DNA of 7,905 bases from Thermoplasmatota archaeon (GCA_022709105.1 JAKIXL010000061.1:1-7905), one strand, 5' to 3'; numbered from the stretch's first letter, positions 1 to 5,994 are shown. Notes: generated by a model not told the origin, from the sequence alone. Numbers and translations: made by a program.

Positions 1-1
1 T

Positions 2-148
2 ATGGTCGAGTACCGCAAGGCCGGCGAGTACCAAGCCCCGTCGCCGTTCCGCGGCTCGCCCATCGCAGCGAGCTCCTCCGACGCCCTGACGACCAGGGAC
101 AGCCGCCGTGCGGCCGCCGGGAAGAGGAATGCCCCCGACGGCGGATGA
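2..148 (+). CDS. 3' end of an unrecognised protein gene (partial, runs off the left edge)
   Basis: An open frame enters from the left edge and ends at a TGA (146-148). About 43 of its 48 sense codons end in G or C, as in the firm genes here; this is the main reason to call it coding. The visible tail starts VEYRKAGEYQAPSPFRGSP and then becomes rich in Ser, Ala and Arg, like a disordered C-terminus. There is an ATG at position 2, but no upstream sequence to judge it, so the real start is probably outside the window. No domain is recognisable and no function is proposed. The 200 bases between this stop and the convergent cysteine synthase gene hold no supported gene. Confidence 0.4.
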   Translation: MVEYRKAGEYQAPSPFRGSPIAASSSDALTTRDSRRAAAGKRNAPDGG

Positions 149-213
149 GGCCCGGACGGAAAACGGCCTACGAACGAAGGCAGGGACGGTTCCTCGGGAG
201 AGCGGATGAGGCC
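141..213. repeat. 12-bp direct repeat, two copies
   Basis: GCGGATGAGGCC occurs at 141-152, over the stop codon of the left-edge gene, and exactly again at 202-213. The copies are 61 bp apart and the sequence between them is unrelated. This may be a chance repeat or the trace of a small duplication; no function can be assigned. Confidence 0.3.
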
Positions 214-348
214 AACTTACGCGCGCATGGAGCGAGGCGCTCGAACCTCATGCGGGGGCAACGGTCGGCTGTTCCGGCCACTCGACGCGGCGCCTGGCCG
301 CGGCCCGTTACGGGAACCGGTCAAGACGCTGTGGCTTTGGTTCGGTGG

Positions 349-1263
<915 letters not shown>

Positions 1264-1297
1264 GATAGCGGACCAGGGGAGAGGATGAGCATCCATC

Positions 1298-1308
1298 ATA
1301 AAAATAGA
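1298..1308 (-). promoter_or_regulatory. TATA-like box for the cysteine synthase gene
   Basis: On the minus strand this reads TCTATTTTTAT, an A/T island in GC-rich sequence, centred about 40 nt before the ATG at 1263. With the usual archaeal spacing transcription would start near 1277 and give a leader of about 14 nt. Confidence 0.55.
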
Positions 1309-1531
1309 ACGGTCCGGAAATATCGGGGACGGGGGCGCTCGGTCATGAGTCGCATGCCTCCGAACCCAGGATGGGCCTCCCGGGCCGGAGAACGGCGGTG
1401 AAGCCGCCCGTCCAGCAATGCCGGGGCCCCTGCGCCGAACCCCCTTGCTCAAGATCGACCTCAATGAACGAGGGGCGCCCCCTATCAGGTCGGCCGACGG
1501 TCCCGCCCCGATCGCGCCGGCCAGGTTATGA

Positions 1532-1560
1532 GGCCGCCTAGGACAACCATTAAGGCGGCC
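1532..1560. repeat. Perfect 8-bp inverted repeat over the thioesterase promoter
   Basis: GGCCGCCT (1532-1539) and AGGCGGCC (1553-1560) are exact reverse complements separated by 13 bp. The right arm overlaps the TATA-like element ATTAAG at 1549-1554. This is a reasonable layout for a repressor operator that would block TBP/TFB binding, but no regulator is identifiable. GC-rich dyads also arise by chance. Confidence 0.4.
1544..1554 (+). promoter_or_regulatory. Putative promoter element of the thioesterase gene (CAACCATTAAG)
   Basis: The A/T-rich core lies about 34 nt before the ATG at 1585, which would give a leader of about 8 nt. The identical 11-mer lies upstream of the DUF2284 gene (5995-6005), which supports a promoter role for both copies. 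Confidence 0.5.
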
Positions 1561-1584
1561 AGCGTGGATTCTTGGCCGAGGGAC

Positions 1585-2037
1585 ATGAGGCCTGTGGACC
1601 TAAGCCACTGTTACGGCTGCGGAGCGGAGAACCCCAAAGGGTTCCATCTCAAGAAAGCCTACGCGGGCGACCGGTCCCGCATCGAGTTCGATGTGCTCCC
1701 GGAGCACAGCAGCTACCCGGGGCTGATGCACGGCGGCGTGACCTGCGTCCTCATGGACGAGGCCATGTACCATGCCGTCGCCCGCCTGGGCATCGAGGCG
1801 GTGACCACCTCCCTGACCGTCGAGTTCAAGAGCCCGGCCCTGGTGGGACAGCATCTGGTATGCGAGGCATGGGTGGTGGAGAGGGAGGGAAAGCGCATCG
1901 AGGTGCGGGCGGCATTGGTCGAGGCGGGGAGCGGCGCCGCCATCGCCGACGGCCGAGGGTCGTTCCAAGAGATCGACCTGGACAGATTCATGCGCAAGCA
2001 TTCCCCCGGCACGGACGCCCCGCCCGGCCGTGCATGA
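1585..2037 (+). CDS. PaaI-family hotdog-fold thioesterase
   Basis: A 150-residue single-domain protein expected to hydrolyse an acyl-CoA or related thioester in the cytoplasm. The N-terminal HCYGCGAENPKGFHL (8-22) is typical of PaaI-like thioesterases. MHGGVTCVLMDEAMY (48-62) carries the hotdog-helix HGG and the acidic residue of the catalytic region, followed by TTSLTVEFKSPAL (74-86), a core strand. The ATG at 1585 is preferred over the in-frame ATG at 1528 because the family signature starts within ten residues of it and a promoter-like element lies between the two. The last 15 or so residues, rich in Pro and Gly, look disordered. No metabolic partner is adjacent, so the acyl substrate is unknown. 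Convergent with the minus-strand gene ending at 2143. Confidence 0.92.
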   Translation: MRPVDLSHCYGCGAENPKGFHLKKAYAGDRSRIEFDVLPEHSSYPGLMHGGVTCVLMDEAMYHAVARLGIEAVTTSLTVEFKSPALVGQHLVCEAWVVEREGKRIEVRAALVEAGSGAAIADGRGSFQEIDLDRFMRKHSPGTDAPPGRA

Positions 2038-2044
2038 ACCTCGT

Positions 2045-2070
2045 TGCCGGCCTCGTCCACCGTTCCGGCA
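2045..2070 (+). terminator. Weak stem-loop after the thioesterase gene
   Basis: TGCCGG (2045-2050) pairs with CCGGCA (2065-2070) across a 14-nt loop, starting eight bases after the thioesterase stop, in the convergent gap. There is no U-tract, so this is only a candidate 3' end. Confidence 0.2.
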
Positions 2071-2142
2071 CGGCCGCGCGTCCGCCGTCAAGCAGCTCTC
2101 CCGAGGACCAACGTTCCTGGGACGGGGGAGGCGCGACAGGGC

Positions 2143-2751
2143 TCAGCGCCCCGTCCGCATCCTGACGCGTTCGATATCGTGAGCCTGTGCAAAGTGCCCT
2201 TTCAGCTCGCTGTTGAGCGCGTCCTCGTCACTGGCGGCCATCGGGGCCTTGCACACGGGGCACAGGAACGCCGGCCCCCGCTCGCCCTCCGGACCGACCC
2301 TCGGATACCTCCACTGCCTTACCTGTTCGAAGAGCGGACCTACGTCCGCCGGCCCGGGCTCGCACATGGTCGAGGAGAACGTCCTGGTAACGCACTCCTC
2401 CCTGCTCTCGCCGGCCGCGGGCCTCCTGAGCTTGGTGACCGATTCGATCTCCCTCTCCGAGGCCGAAGATACCTCCGCCGCTCCCCGTCCGGAGAAGGCC
2501 GCCACCTCCCTCTCCTCCACGGTCTCCCCGCTACGAGGGTACTTGAGCCGCGCCACCTCCTCCACCAGCGCTCCGGTCCCTGCGGCATAGGCCTCGGCCC
2601 GCTCCCCGCTGAGGGTCCTGACCTCCCGCTCCTCCTCCGTTTCCCGCCCGAAGAGGTCATGCTCCTCGTCCAAATGCTCCCTTAACCTGGCGCTCAGGAC
2701 ATCGACCCTTCCGCTCACGACCTCGCCGCATATTGGACATTTGACATCCAA
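2143..2751 (-). CDS. Uncharacterised protein: two C2H2-like knuckles around three 39-residue repeats
   Basis: A 202-residue protein of no recognised family. An N-terminal metal-knuckle candidate uses C5, C8, H26 and H31; a second uses C164, C167, H186 and H191. Their spacing is nearly the same (C-X2-C-X17/18-H-X4-H), so both probably bind zinc. Between them lie three repeats in exact 39-residue register: E-E at 40/79/118, S at 48/87/126, E at 64/103/142, V at 66/105/144, P at 72/111/150 and G at 75/114/153. The repeats are acidic and probably helical. No signal peptide or membrane segment is seen. The start is TTG at 2751: an in-frame TGA lies three codons upstream, and GGTGATC (2756-2762, minus strand), complementary to the archaeal 16S tail, sits four bases before it. 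A nucleic-acid or protein-binding adaptor is possible, but function is unknown. Confidence 0.85.
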   Translation of the reverse strand: MDVKCPICGEVVSGRVDVLSARLREHLDEEHDLFGRETEEEREVRTLSGERAEAYAAGTGALVEEVARLKYPRSGETVEEREVAAFSGRGAAEVSSASEREIESVTKLRRPAAGESREECVTRTFSSTMCEPGPADVGPLFEQVRQWRYPRVGPEGERGPAFLCPVCKAPMAASDEDALNSELKGHFAQAHDIERVRMRTGR

Positions 2752-2755
2752 GACC

Positions 2756-2762
2756 GATCACC
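2756..2762 (-). promoter_or_regulatory. Strong Shine-Dalgarno fixing a TTG start
   Basis: On the minus strand this reads GGTGATC, a full match to the archaeal anti-Shine-Dalgarno, four bases before TTG 2751. It supports a TTG start for the repeat protein. Confidence 0.65.
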
Positions 2763-2782
2763 GGCGGTCCTCTTCCTAGAGG

Positions 2783-2789
2783 ATATATA
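2783..2789 (-). promoter_or_regulatory. TATA box of the repeat-protein gene, preceded by CAACCAT
   Basis: On the minus strand this reads TATATAT, about 35 nt before TTG 2751. CAACCAT (2792-2798) sits two bases upstream of it, the same element found at the thioesterase and DUF2284 promoters. The core is nearly palindromic, so a rightward promoter cannot be excluded. Confidence 0.55.
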
Positions 2790-2802
2790 GGATGGTTGGG
2801 TC

Positions 2803-2831
2803 CGCGGCCCGCGGAGGGCCGCGCCCTTTTT
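2803..2831 (+). terminator. Rightward hairpin plus T-tract with no obvious plus-strand gene
   Basis: CGCGGCCC (2803-2810) pairs perfectly with GGGCCGCG (2816-2823) around a 5-nt loop and is followed by CCC and five T's (2827-2831). The form is that of an intrinsic terminator for rightward transcription. No plus-strand gene ends nearby: the thioesterase stop is almost 800 bp upstream. It may stop antisense transcription or be fortuitous. Confidence 0.3.
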
Positions 2832-2908
2832 CGATGGGTTCATTAACCATCAGGTGGAAGATATTCTAATTTACCGGCCCCATCGTTCCAAGCCCCGCTC
2901 AACGGGCA

Positions 2909-2950
2909 GGCGGCAGCGCGCGTTCCGTCCGGAGGCCTGTCGCTGCCGCC
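2909..2950. repeat. Perfect 10-bp inverted repeat, possible 3' stem-loop of the flavin gene
   Basis: GGCGGCAGCG (2909-2918) and CGCTGCCGCC (2941-2950) are exact reverse complements with a 22-nt spacer. The element lies 80-120 bases past the stop of the minus-strand flavin gene, in a gap with no supported gene. It could fold in that gene's 3' UTR; there is no adjoining U-tract, so a terminator role is uncertain. Confidence 0.35.
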
Positions 2951-3029
2951 CCCTTCCCCGCCGGCCCGGCCGCAAGATGCGGGGGCAGCAGCGTCCCCGG
3001 GAAAAGTCCATCTTCCGAACGAGGAGGCC

Positions 3030-3587
3030 TTATCCCCTGTAGCCCTTGCCTATGGAGAACGCCTTGCCGACCAGGCCGCCGACCTGGAAGTACTCGCCTC
3101 CGGAGTAGACGATTGGATCGATCTTCCCCGTGTCCGGCGAACCATCGGTCAGGCACTCTTCGTCCACGTGCACGTCGACGACCTCTCCGACGTGCAGGTT
3201 ATGGCTCCCGAGCTCGAGGGTATGGCGCAGCTCGCACTCGATGTTCACCGGGAACTCGCAGATCAACGGGGCGCTCTTGAGCTTGCCGTAATAGGTCTCG
3301 AAGACCGCGGACTTGTCGGACCTGCCGCCGGACACCAGGCCGCAATGGTCGAGCCCCACCGCGCTCCTGGTGGATGGAACGTTCACGCTGAACGCGCGGT
3401 TCTCCTTGATGCCCTTCTCAGTATGCCTCGCCTTGTTGATGGCCACCGCGATCATCGGAGGGTCCATGCATGCCACGCTGGTCCACGCTGCGGTCATGAA
3501 GTTCGGCCTGCCGCCCACGTTGGCTCCGACAAGGACCACGGGCATGGGCGTCATGTACGGTCTGGGACCTAGAGATGCCTTGCTCAA
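3030..3587 (-). CDS. Flavin reductase-like (flavoredoxin-type) FMN-binding protein
   Basis: A 185-residue single-domain protein of the flavin reductase / flavoredoxin family, expected to bind FMN and move electrons in the cytoplasm. Visible signatures: LGPRPYMTPMPVVLVGAN (6-23) at the N-terminus; RPNFMTAAW (27-35), which forms part of the flavin site; FSVNVPS (66-72); HCGLVSGGRSDKS (81-93); and the C-terminal GEYFQVGGLVGKAFSIGKG (164-182). Length is normal. The start is TTG at 3587, giving the usual N-terminus just before the LGP motif, with GGTGG (3592-3596, minus strand) four bases upstream; the next in-frame ATG, at residue 12, would remove conserved sequence. A TATA-like box lies 39 nt upstream. 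The gene is divergent from the META-domain gene at 3754. The electron donor and acceptor cannot be told from sequence. Confidence 0.94.
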   Translation of the reverse strand: MSKASLGPRPYMTPMPVVLVGANVGGRPNFMTAAWTSVACMDPPMIAVAINKARHTEKGIKENRAFSVNVPSTRSAVGLDHCGLVSGGRSDKSAVFETYYGKLKSAPLICEFPVNIECELRHTLELGSHNLHVGEVVDVHVDEECLTDGSPDTGKIDPIVYSGGEYFQVGGLVGKAFSIGKGYRG

Positions 3588-3620
3588 TCATCCACCTTCT
3601 GCCGCCGAAATGACCCCCAC

Positions 3621-3630
3621 GTTTATTTAA
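3621..3630 (-). promoter_or_regulatory. TATA box of the flavin reductase-like gene
   Basis: On the minus strand this reads TTAAATAAAC, one of the clearest A/T boxes in the window, centred 39 nt before TTG 3587. The predicted transcript start near 3600 is just upstream of the Shine-Dalgarno. Confidence 0.65.
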
Positions 3631-3724
3631 TGGCCTTGAGGAGGCGAAGGACCGCCGTCACAGGTCCTTGGGACGGTGGCCGTTTCGGCTCTGAGAATCG
3701 GGAAAGCACTTGCGGGACGACATG

Positions 3725-3732
3725 CTTATTAG
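3725..3732 (+). promoter_or_regulatory. TATA-like box giving an apparently leaderless META-gene transcript
   Basis: CTTATTAG is centred 25 nt before the GTG at 3754. At the usual TATA-to-start distance the transcript would begin at or next to the start codon. No Shine-Dalgarno is present, as expected for a leaderless mRNA. Confidence 0.5.
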
Positions 3733-3753
3733 GCCGCCGCGGATGGCCGAGGC

Positions 3754-4164
3754 GTGTACTGGACCGATCCCCTTATCGGAACCAAATGGTGCCTATGGGC
3801 CATCGTGATCGACGGCGATCCGGTCGAAGGGGTTCCCGAGGCGTGGGGAAACATCACTCTTGAGAAGGGCGGACGGGCGACCGGGCGGGGGGGATGCAGC
3901 TGGTTCGTCGCCCACTATGTGCTCGATCGCCGGGGGATCCAGTTCGGTCCTCCGTCCCAGACCAGGATATACGGCGACCGTTACGGGGAGGTGGAGAGGG
4001 CCTTCCTGTGCGCGCTGGAGAGGGCGCGCACGTACACCGTGGAAGGCCACATGATGAAGATGTTCTCGGAGGACCAGCGCACCAAGATGGCCTTCCTGGA
4101 CCATCCGTTCGTTAAGAAGCGCGTGTTCCCCAACGGCAGAAGGGTCCTTCCCCGCATGAGCTGA
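3754..4164 (+). CDS. META/HslJ-like domain protein, no signal peptide
   Basis: A 136-residue protein resembling the META (DUF306/HslJ) domain. It has the early TKWCLWAIVIDGDPV segment (10-24), the glycine-rich GRGGCSWF turn that corresponds to the family's GCN motif, the RGIQFGPPSQTR strand pair, and EVERAFLCALERARTYTVEG, matching the family's late helix and strand. Bacterial META proteins are usually exported or lipoproteins and some act in stress or drug resistance; this one has no signal peptide or lipobox and should be cytoplasmic. The family Asn after Gly-Cys is replaced by Ser. The start is GTG 3754; an in-frame stop (3730-3732) lies seven codons upstream and no other start codon intervenes. 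The assignment rests on pattern, so the role remains unknown. Confidence 0.82.
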   Translation: MYWTDPLIGTKWCLWAIVIDGDPVEGVPEAWGNITLEKGGRATGRGGCSWFVAHYVLDRRGIQFGPPSQTRIYGDRYGEVERAFLCALERARTYTVEGHMMKMFSEDQRTKMAFLDHPFVKKRVFPNGRRVLPRMS

Positions 4165-4165
4165 T

Positions 4166-4212
4166 CGGTCGACGGACCGGGAGGCCCGTCCCGCTGGCGC
4201 CACGTCCTTTTT
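4166..4212 (+). terminator. Probable terminator of the META-domain gene
   Basis: Directly after the stop, CGGTC (4166-4170) can pair with GACCG (4175-4179). An alternative stem pairs 4174-4181 with 4185-4191 around AGG, with one bulge. A run of five T's follows at 4208-4212. Archaeal termination relies mainly on the U-tract, so the T-run is the most relevant element. It sits in the convergent gap before the minus-strand gene ending at 4232. Confidence 0.4.
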
Positions 4213-4231
4213 CGTTCCCGGCCGCCGTGGC

Positions 4232-4435
4232 CTACCTGGCCCTGGTCATTGACCTCGAGTACCTGGCGTCGGCGCAGGTCTTGGACCCTCTCACCACTCC
4301 TGCCGCGGTGCACTCTTTCCTCAGATCGCAGAAGGAGCATCTCTCCCACATCCTGGGCCGTCCTCTCCATACTACGGCTGGCCTGCGGTCCTCCGGCAGC
4401 TCATCCCTTGCCTTCATATCATTGTTCAGTTCCAT
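4232..4435 (-). CDS. Small cysteine-rich protein, putative metal binder
   Basis: A 67-residue protein of no recognised family. Cysteines C33, C36, C42 and C54 are spaced C-X2-C-X5-C-X11-C within a basic, aromatic context starting RMWERCSFCDLRKEC, suggesting one zinc site or small Fe-S cluster. The N-terminal 25 residues are charged and the C-terminus is rich in arginine, so nucleic-acid contact is conceivable. The ATG at 4435 is the only start in the frame; there is no strong Shine-Dalgarno, only purine-rich GGGATGGGATG just upstream. A TATA-like sequence lies about 175 bp upstream (4610-4617, minus strand). Codon choice fits the neighbours but is less biased to G/C at third positions. Coding status is likely but not certain: the case rests on cysteine spacing and on this being the longest plausible frame in a convergent gap. 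Confidence 0.55.
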   Translation of the reverse strand: MELNNDMKARDELPEDRRPAVVWRGRPRMWERCSFCDLRKECTAAGVVRGSKTCADARYSRSMTRAR

Positions 4436-4609
4436 AGCATCCCATCCCTTGCTTGCAATGTCCGCTCTGCCACATCTACTCTTCCCTCAGGGTCTCACCG
4501 CTCAGGAACAAGTGCGGCCGAGCACGGCGAACATCACGAGGACCGACCATGGGGGCGAAACACCTCCTCCGATCCCCCTGCCAGTGCAGCCTTGCCCGCC
4601 CTCCCATGG

Positions 4610-4617
4610 ATATAGAG
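4610..4617 (-). promoter_or_regulatory. TATA-like box upstream of the cysteine-rich gene
   Basis: On the minus strand this reads CTCTATAT. A transcript would start near 4587 and run through a strong Shine-Dalgarno-like GGAGGAGGTG (4561-4570, minus strand) towards the small gene at 4435. It lies about 50 bp past the stop of the upstream minus-strand gene, so it could give the small gene its own promoter. Confidence 0.35.
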
Positions 4618-4665
4618 AACGCGGGCCGGAGAGGTCGCCGACACCCCCTCCTCCGTCAACCGGCC

Positions 4666-5241
4666 TCACGACGAGGAGATGTCGAACCCCACCATGCGCG
4701 TCCAGGTCCTTGGTGCGTTGAATCCCAGCATCTCCCTGACCGCTCCGTCGGTAAGGGTGGTCATGCTGCCGGACGTCGCGTTCCTGACCTCCTCGATATC
4801 GTCAAGATCGTGGATCGGCATCTCGTCCAGGAGGAAGAAAGGCTCGCCCTGGGGGACGCGGTCAGCATACATCACGAAGTCCTCGGACATGAAGAAGGCG
4901 TCCGGGTTCTCCTTCCTTACCTGCTCCCTCCGTTCCGGGCCGAGATATTCGCCGAGTATCTGCCCGCTGGGGTCGGTCATGTATACGATCCCCCGGAGGT
5001 CATTGTCAAGGACCAGCCGGTCCTTGCAGACGAGCACCATGCAGACATCGCGCCCGAGGACCGCCTGAACTCCCCGATTGACGTACTTCATCAGGCCTCC
5101 GGCGGCCCCGTTCCTCTCCGCGACTGCCTCGAAATGCCTGATCTGGGCCTTAAGCTCGCTGTCCAGGATGCGCACGGCAAGCACGCCGGGAACGGACCTC
5201 ATCCTCTCCTCGACGGCCGCGACCACCGAACCATGGTCCAT
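4666..5241 (-). CDS. Uncharacterised 191-residue cytoplasmic protein
   Basis: I do not recognise this family. The protein is soluble, acidic and of mixed alpha/beta character: a helical N-terminus (about 1-60, including SELKAQIRHFEAVAERN), two hydrophobic strands at DVCMVLVCKDRLVL (65-78) and RGIVYMTDPSGQILGEYLG (83-101), a charged helix (102-112), and a Pro/acid-rich stretch QGEPFFLLDEMPIHDLDDIE (131-150). There are only two cysteines (C67, C72) and no signal peptide or membrane segment. The strand-turn-strand look recalls small sensor or roadblock-like folds, but this is not enough to name one. The ATG at 5241 is preferred because a TATA-like box lies 26 nt upstream, implying a leaderless mRNA; the open frame continues upstream to 5643 but that part has no protein-like character. 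Divergent from the DUF6506 gene. Confidence 0.82.
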   Translation of the reverse strand: MDHGSVVAAVEERMRSVPGVLAVRILDSELKAQIRHFEAVAERNGAAGGLMKYVNRGVQAVLGRDVCMVLVCKDRLVLDNDLRGIVYMTDPSGQILGEYLGPERREQVRKENPDAFFMSEDFVMYADRVPQGEPFFLLDEMPIHDLDDIEEVRNATSGSMTTLTDGAVREMLGFNAPRTWTRMVGFDISSS

Positions 5242-5263
5242 GGCGAGTGCGAAGGGGCTGCAG

Positions 5264-5271
5264 CAAAATAA
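5264..5271 (-). promoter_or_regulatory. TATA-like box of the orphan gene, leaderless spacing
   Basis: On the minus strand this reads CTTATTTT, centred 26 nt before ATG 5241, so transcription should start at the start codon. The CTTATT core matches the one before the META-domain gene at a similar distance. Confidence 0.55.
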
Positions 5272-5463
5272 GGGTTCACCGCTCCAGCCCCGCCGAACCC
5301 TCATGCCCAAGGCCGGGACGCGCCCCGCCCTGCATGGGCATGGGGCCGCAAGGTCGTCACGGACGTCCAGAAGGGCGACGGCATAATGCGCCATCTGGGG
5401 GCCGGGGCGTCCCGTCGGCAGGAAGCGCCGAAGGCTGGGAAAGAGAGGCCCGCGGTCCAGAAA

Positions 5464-5471
5464 ACATATAT
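5464..5471 (+). promoter_or_regulatory. Possible TATA box upstream of the DUF6506 gene
   Basis: ACATATAT within an A/T island predicts a start near 5494 and a leader of about 60 nt to ATG 5553 or 110 nt to ATG 5607. That is long for this window. An alternative weak box, AAATACAT (5579-5586), is centred 24 nt before ATG 5607. The core is symmetric, so its direction is uncertain. Confidence 0.35.
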
Positions 5472-5606
5472 GATGCGGACCTTGGCGGTCGGACGTTAGG
5501 TGGGGTTGATTCCCGACCTCATCGCGGACCGGGCGCGGAGGGATGTCCATCAATGCGGAAGCGGACGGGGCTCCGACTGAAATACATCGAAGACCATAAC
5601 GCGCAC

Positions 5607-5939
5607 ATGTCCGCAAAGAAGTTCCGCTCGGCCTTCGTGGCAATGGCCCCAGATGTCGACCCCACTGTGCACAGGAGCGTCATCGAGACCCCGATCTACT
5701 CGCTGACCTCGGTGCTGGTGAGGAACGAGGACGAGGCAGTGACGGTCTGCCGGGAGATGGCGAGAACGGACGGCGTTCATTCGTTCGTCCTGTGCCCCGG
5801 GTTCACCAACATGGGAGTGGGACGCGTGGCCGAAGCGGTCGGCGACGGCGTCTCCGTCAACGTGGCCAGGGGGGACGGGCCCGGGAGCGCCGTGGTCCAT
5901 AAGGTCATGAGCGAGGCCGGGTTCTTCGCTCGCCGGTGA
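5607..5939 (+). CDS. DUF6506-family protein
   Basis: A 110-residue protein matching my recollection of the DUF6506 pattern: an opening strand KKFRSAFVAMAPDVDPTVHR (4-23), then VIETPIYSLTSVLV (25-38), EDEAVTVCREMARTDGVHSF (41-60), the conserved LCPGFTNMGVGRVAEAVGD (62-80), and VSVNVARGDGPGS (82-94). The family is small, cytoplasmic and of unknown function; the alternating strands and helices suggest a compact alpha/beta fold. The start is ambiguous. ATG 5607 gives the usual family length. The in-frame ATG 5553 adds 18 basic residues but has GGAGGG ten bases upstream. I chose 5607 by length. It is followed after about 107 bp by the DUF2284 gene, which appears to have its own promoter, so co-transcription is not required. 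Confidence 0.85.
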   Translation: MSAKKFRSAFVAMAPDVDPTVHRSVIETPIYSLTSVLVRNEDEAVTVCREMARTDGVHSFVLCPGFTNMGVGRVAEAVGDGVSVNVARGDGPGSAVVHKVMSEAGFFARR

Positions 5940-5994
5940 GGCCGTCCGGGCAGGCCGCCGACGCATCCTTCGCCGGGTCCGGGGAACTCCCGCC

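Larger units (their letters stand above)
1264..1584. other. Divergent intergenic region between cysM and the thioesterase gene
   Basis: Both flanking genes are transcribed away from this 321-bp region. It holds the cysM TATA-like box near its left end and the thioesterase TATA element and dyad near its right end. The open frames crossing it extend the two genes upstream without family similarity, so they are treated as non-coding. Nothing else is recognised. Confidence 0.5.
5242..5606. other. Divergent intergenic region between the orphan and DUF6506 genes
   Basis: This stretch holds the orphan gene's TATA-like box (5264-5271), an A/T island AAAACATATATGATG (5461-5475) that could drive the DUF6506 gene, and a Shine-Dalgarno-like GGAGGG (5537-5542) ten bases before an in-frame ATG at 5553. 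Open frames cross it on both strands but lack protein-like composition. No RNA gene is recognised. Confidence 0.45.

Noticed and set aside
301..320. CCCG-TTA-CGGG stem with a flanking CGG/CCG extension, downstream of the cysM stop.
   Set aside because: The stem is only four base pairs plus a bulged three and has no U-tract on the minus strand, so it is too weak to call a terminator.
149..348. Possible tRNA or small gene in the gap between the left-edge gene and cysM.
   Set aside because: I found no T-loop consensus with matching arms on either strand. The 103-codon plus-strand frame starting at 145 is Arg-rich and overlaps the end of cysM in antisense.
2854..3042. Plus-strand 62-codon frame with a GTG start in the gap between the repeat-protein and flavin genes.
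   Set aside because: The product is almost entirely Arg, Pro and Gly, there is no ribosome site, and it overlaps the 3' end of the flavin gene in antisense. It looks like a GC-driven chance frame.
4680..4695. GGGGTTCGACATCTCC on the minus strand resembling a tRNA T-arm.
   Set aside because: It lies within the last codons of the orphan gene and no acceptor, D or anticodon arms can be drawn around it.
4453..5271. Plus-strand 272-codon frame antisense to the orphan gene.
   Set aside because: It is the shadow of the minus-strand gene: His/Asp/Leu-rich without motifs, typical of the complementary frame of a high-GC gene.
5242..5394. N-terminal extension of the orphan gene from the in-frame ATG at 5392-5394, starting MAHYAVALLDVRDDLAA.
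   Set aside because: The first 17 residues look protein-like, but the rest becomes Arg/Cys/Pro-rich and the frame runs through the TATA-like box placed 26 nt before ATG 5241. The shorter gene is better supported.
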